A stretch of 23,543 nt of DNA, from contig JAHHRK010000012.1 of NCBI GenBank assembly GCA_020025795.1, forward strand, positions 1-23,543, read 5' to 3'. This stretch comes from Faecalibacterium sp. Its GTDB lineage: Bacteria; Bacillota; Clostridia; Oscillospirales; Ruminococcaceae. This document shows, piece after piece, positions 14,502 through 22,634 of the stretch (position 1 is the stretch's first letter; every line of letters starts with the position of its first letter). The position numbers and the translations under genes are program-made. Below the pieces are notes generated by a model, which was not told the DNA's origin, made no database searches, and worked only from the letters and a program-made list of their open reading frames with translations.

Positions 14502-14531
14502 TTGACAAGGTTTGAAAAGCCGTGTTATAGT
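14502..14531 (+). promoter_or_regulatory. Promoter of the MATE exporter gene
   Basis: Perfect TTGACA (14502-14507), an 18-bp spacer and TATAGT (14526-14531) with an extended TGt. Confidence 0.8.
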
Positions 14532-14576
14532 AAAAAAAGTAAAATGTGGGAGTGTACGCAAAGAGGGAGAGAATCA

Positions 14577-15980
14577 ATGCAAATCATCAATATTGAACGA
14601 ACGCTGGGTAATACGCCTCGCTGTGGCGAGATTCCCGGACAAAAGGATATTCTCCGGCAGGTTATGACGGTTGCGTGGCCGTCTATGCTGGAAATGCTGC
14701 TGGTCAGCCTGGTAGGCTTGGTGGATACCGCAATGGTCAGCAGCCTGGGCGAAAGTGCCATTGCGGCAGTTGGTATTACGACACAGCCAAAATTTATTGG
14801 TCTGTGCTTTTTTATGGCATTGAGTATGGCGGTTTCGGCACTGGCGGCACGCCGCAAAGGCGAACAAAACGAAGCCAGTGCAACCCAGGTGCTGCGTATG
14901 GCTCTGGTGATCGCTCTGGGGATGTCGCTTTTGATCAGCGTAGTATTCGTGACCTTTGCAAAGCAGATCTGTTATCTGGCCGGTGCAGGCGAAGATATTG
15001 TACAGGCCGCGGCAGAGTATTTGCAGATCATCATGGGCGGTATTGTGTTTACCATCGTAAGCAACATCATCAACGCGGTGCAGCGCGGCTGCGGTAACAC
15101 CCGCCTTTCCATGAAAACAAATGTGGTGTCCAACCTGGTGAATATTGCGTTGAACTATCTGCTGATTGGGGGCCACTTTGGATTTCCGGCGCTGGGCGTC
15201 CGCGGTGCGGCAATTGCAACGGTAGTTGGCACCATGGTGGGCTGCATGATGAGTATTGCTTCGCTGTTCAGCAAGCATACCTATATACATGCTCGCAAAC
15301 TGCTGGACCCGTCCGTTGGCGGCTGGTTCGATGGCCGCAACCTGCGCTCTCTTTTGGATGTGGGCGGCAGCGTATTCGTAGAGCAGGTCTTTATGCGTGT
15401 GGGCTTTTTGGCCTTCTCGTTGATCGTGGCAAAGCTGGGTACGCTGGAAATGGCGGCGCACGTCATTGGCATGAATGTAATGACCATTTCGTTCTGTATT
15501 GGTGACGGTCTGCAAACGGCCAGTATCGCACTTTCCGGCCAGAACCTAGGCAGCAACCGCCCCGATATGGCACGGATCTACGCTTCGGTATGCCAGCGTG
15601 TAGGCTTTACCTGCGCGGTGATTTTGTCCGTTGTACTGTTTACATTTAATCGACAGATCTACCATCTGTTCTCTACCGATCCGATTGTACTGGGTTACGG
15701 CTCCAAGATTATTCTGCTGCTTTGCCTGATTTTGTTCTTCCAGATTTCTCAGGTGATTTACGGCGGCGTGCTGCGCAGCGCAGGCGATACCAAGTATACC
15801 GCAATGGTTTCTCTGATTTCCATCACCGTCGTGCGTGTCAGCATCAGCTGGGTGCTGTGCTATCCGATGGGGTTGGGGCTGACCGGTGCATGGCTGGGCA
15901 TTTTGTTCCAGCAGGCTTTGAGCTGGTATCTGTTCTGGAAGCGTTTCTGCAAGGGCGACTGGACCAAGATCAAAATCTGA
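14577..15980 (+). CDS. MATE family efflux transporter
   Basis: This 467-residue multidrug and toxin extrusion exporter has about 12 TM segments in two related halves. The N-half shows PSMLEMLLVSLVGLVDTAMV with SLGESAIAAVG, then AVQRGCGNTRLSMKTNVVSN and the LNYLLIGG...LGVRGAAIAT block that is diagnostic of MATE proteins. The C-half repeats this with VGGSVFVEQVFMR and GVLRSAGDTKYTAM. MATE proteins export cationic drugs or metabolites in exchange for H+ or Na+. ATG 14577 has GAGGGAG six nucleotides upstream; an earlier in-frame ATG would lie before the promoter. Its stop codon is 3 nt from the stop of the convergent DUF1287 gene, with no terminator between. Confidence 0.93.
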   Translation: MQIINIERTLGNTPRCGEIPGQKDILRQVMTVAWPSMLEMLLVSLVGLVDTAMVSSLGESAIAAVGITTQPKFIGLCFFMALSMAVSALAARRKGEQNEASATQVLRMALVIALGMSLLISVVFVTFAKQICYLAGAGEDIVQAAAEYLQIIMGGIVFTIVSNIINAVQRGCGNTRLSMKTNVVSNLVNIALNYLLIGGHFGFPALGVRGAAIATVVGTMVGCMMSIASLFSKHTYIHARKLLDPSVGGWFDGRNLRSLLDVGGSVFVEQVFMRVGFLAFSLIVAKLGTLEMAAHVIGMNVMTISFCIGDGLQTASIALSGQNLGSNRPDMARIYASVCQRVGFTCAVILSVVLFTFNRQIYHLFSTDPIVLGYGSKIILLLCLILFFQISQVIYGGVLRSAGDTKYTAMVSLISITVVRVSISWVLCYPMGLGLTGAWLGILFQQALSWYLFWKRFCKGDWTKIKI

Positions 15981-15983
15981 TGC

Positions 15984-16724
15984 TTATTCCCATGGGCGCA
16001 GCAGCTCCGGCGGCACCAAAGACGCATCAAAGCGGTAGTGAGATGTGGGTGGATCCGTGGGAAGATAATCTTCTTCCCGATTCGGCTGACCGCTGTTGTG
16101 GATGATATAGGTCACGCCATCGGCGTTCCGTTTGTCGGAAACGATACCGATGTGTTTGTCTTCCCGGAAAATTACGATGTCGCCAGGCTGCCACTGGTCG
16201 ATTTCGGTGGGGTCGGTGGTAAGAGAAATCGCATATGTATCAAAGAATACCCGCAGGTTTTTCACCCGGCGGAAATCAATGTTGGGGTCTCGTGTGGTTA
16301 CATTGGGATAGGCGGCAGGCCGCGCCGCAATGTCCGCGTCCACCATATCCCGCAGGCAGTAACCGGCGTTTTTGAAGGCACGCCAAACAACATCCGCACA
16401 CACGCCGATGTTGTCAGGCGGATAGCCGCCGGGTTGATAATCGCCGTTGTAGGTGGGGTGGTTTTTGGCGTCCTTCCGCGCACCCAGAAGAAAATCTGTG
16501 TAATCGTCGGTGTGGTCAGCGTTGAAATCGACTGGGCTGTATACAGTATCAATACCGAAATCCTTGGCAGTGTATACTGTTTGGGACAGACGGAACCACC
16601 GGTACAGGGAAACACCGCCCCAAACCACCAAAGAAACCAGCGCAGCGGCAGAAAGCAGAACTGCAGTTTGGAGTAAGCGCCGTTTCAGGCGATGGATGCG
16701 GCGTGTATGGCGAGAGTATCGCAT
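15984..16724 (-). CDS. DUF1287 domain protein, membrane-anchored, NlpC/P60-like fold
   Basis: This 246-residue protein has a strongly basic N-terminus (about 16 residues), one TM segment (about 19-41) and an extracytoplasmic DUF1287 domain (about 75-246). Conserved features are PPDNIGVCADVVWRAF (C109, D111), TTRDPNIDFRRV, the W-QPGDIV segment (178-184), H191 in KHIGIVSD and H209 in YIIHN. The Cys-His arrangement and GDIV segment resemble NlpC/P60 and CHAP amidases, so a wall-related hydrolase is plausible, but no activity is established for the family. ATG 16724 is chosen: GGGAAG lies just upstream and an extended -10 promoter ends at 16759. It is convergent with the MATE gene, its 3' end only 3 nt away. 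Confidence 0.83.
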   Translation of the reverse strand: MRYSRHTRRIHRLKRRLLQTAVLLSAAALVSLVVWGGVSLYRWFRLSQTVYTAKDFGIDTVYSPVDFNADHTDDYTDFLLGARKDAKNHPTYNGDYQPGGYPPDNIGVCADVVWRAFKNAGYCLRDMVDADIAARPAAYPNVTTRDPNIDFRRVKNLRVFFDTYAISLTTDPTEIDQWQPGDIVIFREDKHIGIVSDKRNADGVTYIIHNSGQPNREEDYLPTDPPTSHYRFDASLVPPELLRPWE

Positions 16725-16758
16725 CAAAATCACTTCCCGAAAAGATTTTATTGGTTCT

Positions 16759-16764
16759 ATTGTA
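16759..16764 (-). promoter_or_regulatory. Extended -10 promoter of the DUF1287 gene
   Basis: On the minus strand TGCTACAAT (TACAAT 16764-16759) lies about 35 bp before the ATG. The -35 region is T-rich but not consensus. Confidence 0.55.
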
Positions 16765-16845
16765 GCACAGGCGATGCCCCAAAAAGCAAAACAGCACGAG
16801 AATCTGTAAGTTTTTGCCGGAATGTTCCACACCAAAAGAGAGTGT

Positions 16846-16875
16846 GCCGCTGCATGAGAGAAACCCTGCAGCGGC
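16846..16875. repeat. Inverted repeat upstream of the XRE regulator
   Basis: GCCGCTGCA (16846-16854) and TGCAGCGGC (16867-16875) are perfect 9-bp arms around a 12-nt loop, without a T-tract on either strand. It lies about 120 bp before the regulator start in otherwise featureless intergenic DNA. Confidence 0.45.
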
Positions 16876-16994
16876 GCTGGCGGTGAATCTTTTGTTTCCA
16901 ATGAAGAAAAGAAACTGACGATGATGCGTAATTCTACTGCTGGTCGGTTGTGCCAGGGCTGGGTGTATGTTATCCTTGCGGCGAGGTGATGCAG

Positions 16995-17750
16995 ATGTTT
17001 TCCATTGAAAAGCAGCAATTCGGAGCTTTTGTGGCTGCGCTGCGCAAAGAAAAAGGACTGACTCAAAAAGAACTGGCCCAGAAACTGTATGTTTCGGATA
17101 AGGCTGTGAGCAAGTGGGAAACCGGAGCAAGTATTCCGGACACGGCTTTGCTGATTCCACTGGCGGAGATTTTGGGTGTAACGGTGACAGAGCTGTTGCA
17201 GTGCCAGCGCAACCCCACAGGAGAGCCGCTGGACGCAACCGAGGTGGAATCCGTGGTCCAAACTGTGGTTTCCTATGCGGGTGCAGAAAAACCGCGACGC
17301 GCCTGGCGCGAGAAGACCTCTTGGCAGACGGCCTTTTTTGTATCAGTGCTGGTTGGAGCAGTGCTGCTGGTTTTGTGCTGGCGGCTGGGCTGCCTGGGTG
17401 CAATCGAGTGGACCTTTGGAAGTCTGGGGCTGGTGTTCGGCGGATATTTCTGCCTGATCGCTCCGCTGCGTTTGCCTAAAATGTACGATGAAAACGCCAT
17501 CGACTTTTTCTGCGATGGTCCGATGCGGATGCACATGATGGGCCTGCATTTCAATAACCAGAACTGGCCATATATCCGAAAGGCTGCTGTGCTGTGGGGC
17601 TGTGCCATGCTGGTGGCCGCGCCGGTTGTATCCATTGTGCTGCACCTGTGGCTGCCTGCAAGCTGGGCGCAGGCCAAAGATACCGTGCTTTTGGTGGTGT
17701 ATCTGAGCAGCCTGTTCGCTTCTATTTATATGGCAGGCAACAAACGGTAA
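16995..17750 (+). CDS. XRE-family regulator with C-terminal membrane segments
   Basis: This 251-residue protein has an N-terminal Cro/C1-type HTH at about residues 9-66: LRKEKGLTQKELAQKLYVSD followed by KAVSKWETGASIPD, a well-conserved recognition region. After a linker (about 70-108) there are four hydrophobic stretches at about 111-130, 136-157, 197-219 and 229-247, so the DNA-binding domain would be tethered to the membrane on the cytoplasmic side. Such XRE-TM proteins are common in Clostridia; their signal and targets are mostly unknown. ATG 16995 is preferred because GAGGTG lies 6 nt upstream, whereas the ATG at 16989 abuts it. It is monocistronic, ended by a hairpin at 17771, and precedes the MarR-ABC operon without obvious linkage. 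Confidence 0.85.
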   Translation: MFSIEKQQFGAFVAALRKEKGLTQKELAQKLYVSDKAVSKWETGASIPDTALLIPLAEILGVTVTELLQCQRNPTGEPLDATEVESVVQTVVSYAGAEKPRRAWREKTSWQTAFFVSVLVGAVLLVLCWRLGCLGAIEWTFGSLGLVFGGYFCLIAPLRLPKMYDENAIDFFCDGPMRMHMMGLHFNNQNWPYIRKAAVLWGCAMLVAAPVVSIVLHLWLPASWAQAKDTVLLVVYLSSLFASIYMAGNKR

Positions 17751-17770
17751 TGACCCGAAAACACAATCCC

Positions 17771-17812
17771 AAAGAGTGCCGCGAAGCGAAATGCTTTTGC
17801 GGCACTCTTTTT
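17771..17812 (+). terminator. Terminator of the XRE regulator gene
   Basis: AAAGAGTGCCGC (17771-17782) pairs with GCGGCACTCTTT (17799-17810), with an inner AAGC/GCTT stem, followed by further T. Confidence 0.9.
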
Positions 17813-17863
17813 GTGGAAAAGAAAAACAATATTTTAAAAAAATGTAAATTCAGGCGCTTTTAC

Positions 17864-17892
17864 TTGACGGAACTCTGCCTTGGTCTTATGGT
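17864..17892 (+). promoter_or_regulatory. Promoter of the MarR-ABC operon
   Basis: TTGACG (17864-17869), a 17-bp spacer and TATGGT (17887-17892). The -10 box overlaps the first TAGTTA half-site. Confidence 0.7.
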
Positions 17893-17927
17893 AGTTAATA
17901 AACCTAATAGTTACATTGGTTAACTAT
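17892..17927 (+). promoter_or_regulatory. Candidate MarR operator
   Basis: ATAGTTA (17907-17913) and TAACTAT (17921-17927) form a perfect 7-N7-7 palindrome of 21 bp. A third half-site, TAGTTA at 17892-17897, repeats it directly 16 bp upstream and touches the -10 box. Position between promoter and marR start fits autorepression; binding is inferred. Confidence 0.65.
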
Positions 17928-17952
17928 CAGAGCATTGGAAACAGGAGGCATT

Positions 17953-18438
17953 ATGGATAAGCCAAAAACTGAAAGCGTAGAGCTGTTTCGCCTGATGGAC
18001 CGGGTGCGCCGTGCCTGGCTCAGCGTGACACCCCACGAGACTTTGAACAAATCTCAGTTTGCAACGCTGCTTGCCATTTTCCGCAAGAGCGGCCAATGCA
18101 ACGAGGCGGAAGGAGAACAGAACTGTTCCATCACGCCGTCCGCTTTAGCAGAGGCGATGCATCAGAGCCGACCGGCACTGAGCCAGCGTATCCATGCGCT
18201 GGAAGAGATGGGCTATGTGGAGCGTGTATCCGACCCGACCGACCGGCGTGTGGTAGGGGTACGCCTTACAAAAAAAGGCGTGCAGGTATTGAGCAGAGCG
18301 AAAGAACGGTTTGACGGCATACTTTTCCGGGCAATGGAACAGCTGGGTCCGGAGAACGCGGAAACGCTGGTCACACTGCTGGCAGAACTGGCCGATGCGC
18401 TGGAAGCCGCAGTGGAACCGCAGACAACAGGAGAGTGA
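17953..18438 (+). CDS. MarR family transcriptional regulator
   Basis: This 161-residue protein has a winged helix-turn-helix at about 58-108: ITPSALAEAMHQSRPALSQR is the HTH, HALEEMGYVERVSDPTDRRV with the following VGVRLT is the beta-wing with the family DxxDRR signature (94-99). Helices at both ends should form the dimer interface. It is the first gene of an operon with two ABC half-exporters: its TGA lies inside the ribosome-site region of the next gene. It most likely represses this operon until a ligand binds. ATG 17953 is used with AGGAGG four nucleotides upstream; a TTG at 17935 is the alternative. Two cysteines (C49, C58) flank the HTH entry and could be redox-active, without further evidence. 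Confidence 0.9.
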   Translation: MDKPKTESVELFRLMDRVRRAWLSVTPHETLNKSQFATLLAIFRKSGQCNEAEGEQNCSITPSALAEAMHQSRPALSQRIHALEEMGYVERVSDPTDRRVVGVRLTKKGVQVLSRAKERFDGILFRAMEQLGPENAETLVTLLAELADALEAAVEPQTTGE

Positions 18439-18446
18439 ACAGAAAC

Positions 18447-20666
18447 ATGATGAAATTAAAACACTATGTCAAACCATACCTGGGGTATGTGTTTGCCATC
18501 ATTGCGCTGCTGTTTTGTCAGGCAGCGGTGGATTTGAACCTGCCCAACCTGATGAGCGACATCGTTAATGTGGGTATCCAGCGCGGCGGCATTACCGAAT
18601 CGGCGCCGGAGGCTGTGGATGCAGATGTGCTGGATGTGATGCTGCGCTTTGCATCCCCCGAGGACCAGGCTGTGATTCAGAAAAGCTACCAGCCGGCAGA
18701 TGAAACGACCCTGTCGGCAGAGCAGTGGAAGAAGTTTGTAAAAGAATGGCCGGCTGCCCAGCAGGGCGGCGTTATGCGCCTGACCGCAGAAAATGCAGCG
18801 GAAAAAGAGCAGGCAGGCCAGGCATTCAGCCGCGCTTGCTATGCGCTGTCCCAGATGATGCAGAAAATGCCTGTTCCGGCCGAGAGCGCACAGGCTGATC
18901 CCATGGAGATGGCACAGGCAGGCACGCTGGCACCCATGCTGGATGCGCTGCCCCAGGATACGCTGAACGAAGTGATTGCGGCAGCAGCTGCTGCACCCGA
19001 TATGATGCTGGAGCAGATGTCGGCTGCGTTCATTAAAATTTTTTACACCCAGCTGGGCGCAGATATGGCAGGCATCCAGAACGGATATATCTACCGTGTG
19101 GGTGCTAAAATGCTTCTGATGACCCTGCTGCTGGTGATGTGCGCCATCAGCGTGGGCTTCTGCGCCAGCCGCCTGGGTACAGGCGCTGCCAAGGATATCC
19201 GCCGCGATATCTTCGTGCGCATTACCGGCTTTACCAACAACGAATACGACCGCTTTGGTACGGCCAGCCTGATTACCCGCAGCACCAATGACGTGATGCA
19301 GATTCAGGGCCTTTTGTCCATGGGTCTGCGCACGATGTTCTATGCGCCCATCATCGGTATTGGCGGCATTTTTATGGCAGTGCGTAAAAGCGCAGGCATG
19401 GCCTGGATCATTGCGCTGGCAGCAGTGGTTATCTTTGGCGTGATCAGTGTGCTGTTCTCTGTGGCAGTGCCTCGTTTTAAGATCATGCAGAAGCTGGTGG
19501 ACCGCCTGAACCTGGTCAGCCGCGAAAACCTGTCCGGCATGATGGTCATCCGTGCGTTCTCCAACCAGAAATTTGAGGAAGAACGCTTTGCCAAGGCCAA
19601 CCGCGTATTGGCGGATAACAACTTGTTTGTATATCGCGCTATGGCAACCATGATGCCTGTGATGATGCTGGTGATGAACGGCGTATCCCTGCTGATCGTC
19701 TGGGTGGGCGGCAAAAATATTGCAGCATCCACCATGCAGGTAGGTGATATGATGGCCTTTATCCAGTACACGATGCAGATCATCATGTGCTTCCTGATGA
19801 TTAGTATGGTGTTCGTCATGGTGCCCCGTGCCGTGGTTTCCGCAAACCGTATTGCTGAGGTGCTGGACACCGACAGCAGCGTGCAGGATTCCGAAAAGCC
19901 CCAGCATCTGCCCGAAAACGTAAAGGGCGAGATCCAGTTCCATGACGTTTCCTTCCGCTACGAAGGCGCAGAGGAAAATGTGCTGGAGCACGTTTCCTTT
20001 ACCGCAAAGCCCGGCGAAACCACCGCATTTATCGGTTCCACCGGCAGCGGCAAATCCACACTGGTGAACCTGATTCCTCGTTTTTATGATGTGACCGAAG
20101 GCTCGATCACGCTGGACGGGGTGGATATTCGCAACCTGCCCCAGACCGAACTGCGCAGCAAAATCGGTTACGTGCCCCAGAAGGGCGTCCTGTTCAGCGG
20201 CGATATTGCTTCCAACCTGCGCCTGGGCGACAAAGAGGCCGACGAAGCAACGCTGCGCGGTGCCATTGAAACCGCACAGGCTGCCGAGTTTGTGGACCTT
20301 CTGCCGGACGGTTTGGAAACTGCTATCAGCCAGGGTGGCACGAATGTTTCGGGCGGCCAGCGTCAGCGCCTTTCCATTGCGCGCGCTTTGGTCAAGAATG
20401 CACCTGTCTTTATCTTTGATGATACCTTCTCTGCGCTGGACTTTAAGACCGACGCAAAGCTGCGTGCTGCTTTGAAGGAGCGCACCGCCGATGTGACCAT
20501 GTTGATCGTGGCGCAGCGCGTTTCCACCATTATGCACGCAGAGCAGATTGTGGTGCTGGACGAAGGCCGCGTGGTCGGCATCGGTACCCACGAAGAACTG
20601 CTCAAGAATTGTAAGACTTACCGCGAAATCGCGCAGAGTCAGCTTTCAAAGGAGGAATTGGCGTAA
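18447..20666 (+). CDS. ABC exporter half-transporter with degenerate ATP site and large extracellular insert
   Basis: This 739-residue TMD-NBD protein is the first subunit of a heterodimeric type IV exporter. TM1 (about 11-32) and TM2 (about 218-242) are separated by a roughly 170-residue Ala/Met/Gln-rich insert that must face outside; ordinary half-transporters have a short loop here. The NBD shows Walker A GSTGSGKST (530-538), a canonical signature VSGGQRQR (634-641), Walker B VFIFDD with Asp659 in place of the catalytic Glu, and Gln690 in place of the switch His (IVAQRVST). Walker A/B of this subunit therefore belong to the degenerate site. AGGAGAG overlaps the marR stop; ATG 18447 is used, GTG 18435 being too close to it. 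The next gene starts in a TAATG overlap, implying coupling. Confidence 0.92.
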   Translation: MMKLKHYVKPYLGYVFAIIALLFCQAAVDLNLPNLMSDIVNVGIQRGGITESAPEAVDADVLDVMLRFASPEDQAVIQKSYQPADETTLSAEQWKKFVKEWPAAQQGGVMRLTAENAAEKEQAGQAFSRACYALSQMMQKMPVPAESAQADPMEMAQAGTLAPMLDALPQDTLNEVIAAAAAAPDMMLEQMSAAFIKIFYTQLGADMAGIQNGYIYRVGAKMLLMTLLLVMCAISVGFCASRLGTGAAKDIRRDIFVRITGFTNNEYDRFGTASLITRSTNDVMQIQGLLSMGLRTMFYAPIIGIGGIFMAVRKSAGMAWIIALAAVVIFGVISVLFSVAVPRFKIMQKLVDRLNLVSRENLSGMMVIRAFSNQKFEEERFAKANRVLADNNLFVYRAMATMMPVMMLVMNGVSLLIVWVGGKNIAASTMQVGDMMAFIQYTMQIIMCFLMISMVFVMVPRAVVSANRIAEVLDTDSSVQDSEKPQHLPENVKGEIQFHDVSFRYEGAEENVLEHVSFTAKPGETTAFIGSTGSGKSTLVNLIPRFYDVTEGSITLDGVDIRNLPQTELRSKIGYVPQKGVLFSGDIASNLRLGDKEADEATLRGAIETAQAAEFVDLLPDGLETAISQGGTNVSGGQRQRLSIARALVKNAPVFIFDDTFSALDFKTDAKLRAALKERTADVTMLIVAQRVSTIMHAEQIVVLDEGRVVGIGTHEELLKNCKTYREIAQSQLSKEELA

Positions 20667-22483
20667 TGGCAGGACATGGGAGAGGAGCCCGCGCCATGAT
20701 GCCGGGCGAAAAGGCAAAAGATTTTAAGGGCACGATGAGACGGCTGATTGCATATCTGCACCGCTATCTGCCCGCAATCGTAATGGTGATGCTGTTCGCC
20801 GTTGCGTCCACGATTTTCTCGATTCTGGGACCGCGCATTCTGGGCAGCGCCACTACCGAACTGTTTAACGGTGCCATTGCTCAGCTGACCGGTACTGGCA
20901 GCATCAACTTTGCGGCTGTGGCACAGATTCTGCTGTTTTTGGCGGTGATTTATCTGGTGTCGGCGGTACTGTCCTATATTCAGGGCTTTATCATGACCCG
21001 TATTTCCACGGAAATCAGCTACGGCATGCGCAAGGACATCAGCGAAAAAATCAACCGGATGCCGCTTTCGTACTTCGACCGTGTTTCCCATGGCGAGGTG
21101 CTGAGCCGCATCACCAACGATGTGGATACCGTTACCCAGACGCTGAACCAGAGCATGACCCAGATCGTAACCAGCGTGACCCAGTTTATCGGCGTATTGA
21201 TCATGATGCTGCTCATCAGCCCGCTGATGACGCTGGTGGCACTGTGCATCCTGCCGCTGAGCCTGGTGATCGTGCGCAACGTGGTCAAGCGCAGTCAGCC
21301 GATGTTCCAGAAGCAGCAGGCTTATCTGGGCGATGTGAACGGCCATGTAGAAGAAATGTACGGCGGCCATCTGGTTGTGACCGCATTCAACGGCGAAAAG
21401 GCCAGCATTGATACCTTTAACGAAATCAACGAAAAACTGTACCAGGCATCCTGGAAGAGCCAGTTCATTTCCGGCATGATGATGCCTTTGATGAACTTTG
21501 CCGGAAACCTGGGCTATGTGGGCATCTGCATTCTGGGCGGTTTCCTGTCGCTGCACGGCAAAATCACCGTCGGTAACATTCAGGCATTCATTCAGTATGT
21601 GCGTAACTTTACCCAGCCAGTGCAGCAGATTGCAAACATTTCCAACGTGTTGCAGCAGACGGCTGCCGCAGCTGAGCGCGTATTCAGCTTTTTGGAAGAA
21701 GAAGAGGAAACGCCTGATCCGGAAAATCCGCTGCCTGCCGATTTGATTCAGGGTGAAGTGACTTTTGCACATGTCCACTTTGGCTACACCCCGGAAAAGA
21801 CCATCATCAACGATTTCTCGGCAGTTATTCAGCCGGGCCAGAAGGTGGCAATTGTTGGTCCTACCGGCGCAGGCAAGACAACCATGGTCAAGCTGCTGAT
21901 GCGCTTCTACGACGTAAACGAAGGCGCTGTGCTGCTGGACGGCTACGACGTGCGCCAGTTTACCCGCAGCGACCTGCGCAGCAGCTTCGGCATGGTTTTG
22001 CAGGATACCTGGCTGTATAACGGCAGCATTATGGAGAACATCCGCTACGGCCGCCTGGACGCTACCGATGAAGAAGTGATTGCAGCGGCAAAGGCTGCAC
22101 AGGTGGACCATTTCGTTCATACGCTGCCCCAGGGCTACGACACCGTATTGAACGAAGAAGGCAGCAACATCAGTCAGGGCCAGAAACAGCTGCTGACGAT
22201 TGCCCGCACCATCGTTTCCAATCCGCGCGTTTTGATTTTTGACGAAGCAACTTCCAGCGTGGATACCCGCACGGAACTTTCCATTCAGAAGGCAATGGAC
22301 AACCTGATGGAAGGCCGCACCAGCTTTATCATTGCACACCGCCTGTCCACCATTCGGGACGCCGATGTGATTCTGGTGATGAAGGACGGTGACATTGTGG
22401 AAACCGGTCGCCACGAAGAACTTTTGGCAAAAGGCGGTTTCTACGCAGAGCTGTATCAGAGCCAGTTTGCAAACGTGGGCTGA
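20666..22483 (+). CDS. ABC exporter half-transporter with catalytic ATP site
   Basis: This 605-residue TMD-NBD protein is the partner of the preceding subunit. It has six TM segments (about 34-310) and an NBD with Walker A GPTGAGKTT (398-406), Walker B LIFDE with catalytic Glu527, and the switch His558 in IIAHRLST. Its signature is the degenerate ISQGQ (502-506) instead of LSGGQ. Together with the first subunit this gives one canonical site (Walker of this protein plus VSGGQ of the partner) and one degenerate site, as in TM287/288-type exporters. Substrate is probably a drug, lipid or peptide. AAAGGAGG lies upstream and the ATG overlaps the previous stop (TAATG). An intrinsic terminator follows. 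Confidence 0.93.
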   Translation: MAGHGRGARAMMPGEKAKDFKGTMRRLIAYLHRYLPAIVMVMLFAVASTIFSILGPRILGSATTELFNGAIAQLTGTGSINFAAVAQILLFLAVIYLVSAVLSYIQGFIMTRISTEISYGMRKDISEKINRMPLSYFDRVSHGEVLSRITNDVDTVTQTLNQSMTQIVTSVTQFIGVLIMMLLISPLMTLVALCILPLSLVIVRNVVKRSQPMFQKQQAYLGDVNGHVEEMYGGHLVVTAFNGEKASIDTFNEINEKLYQASWKSQFISGMMMPLMNFAGNLGYVGICILGGFLSLHGKITVGNIQAFIQYVRNFTQPVQQIANISNVLQQTAAAAERVFSFLEEEEETPDPENPLPADLIQGEVTFAHVHFGYTPEKTIINDFSAVIQPGQKVAIVGPTGAGKTTMVKLLMRFYDVNEGAVLLDGYDVRQFTRSDLRSSFGMVLQDTWLYNGSIMENIRYGRLDATDEEVIAAAKAAQVDHFVHTLPQGYDTVLNEEGSNISQGQKQLLTIARTIVSNPRVLIFDEATSSVDTRTELSIQKAMDNLMEGRTSFIIAHRLSTIRDADVILVMKDGDIVETGRHEELLAKGGFYAELYQSQFANVG

Positions 22484-22502
22484 GCCTGTTCAAAAGAATA
22501 GC

Positions 22503-22543
22503 AAAGAAAAAAGGCACATCATGCGATGTGCCTTTTTTCTTTT
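22503..22543 (+). terminator. Terminator of the MarR-ABC operon
   Basis: AAAGAAAAAAGGCACATC (22503-22520) pairs perfectly over 18 bp with GATGTGCCTTTTTTCTTT (22525-22542) around an ATGC loop; T-rich on one side, A-rich on the other, so possibly bidirectional. Confidence 0.93.
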
Positions 22544-22557
22544 GGTGAGAACAGGAT

Positions 22558-22617
22558 AAAAAATGACCGCACCCGGATACAGCCATATGCGACAAAGCTA
22601 TATCAGGGGGCGGTCAT
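22558..22617 (-). terminator. Terminator of the beta-helix gene
   Basis: On the minus strand ATGACCGC-CCC (from 22617) pairs with GGG-T-GCGGTCAT (to 22563) around a loop of about 33 nt, followed by TTTTTT (22563-22558). It lies 18 nt after the minus-strand stop. Confidence 0.7.
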
Positions 22618-22634
22618 AGAAAGGGGAGCAAGTT

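Noticed and set aside
18456..22414. Two very long minus-strand open frames (711 and 591 codons) opposite the ABC genes
   Set aside because: Both are shadows of GC-biased coding DNA; the sense products have all expected ABC motifs, and the antisense ones have none.
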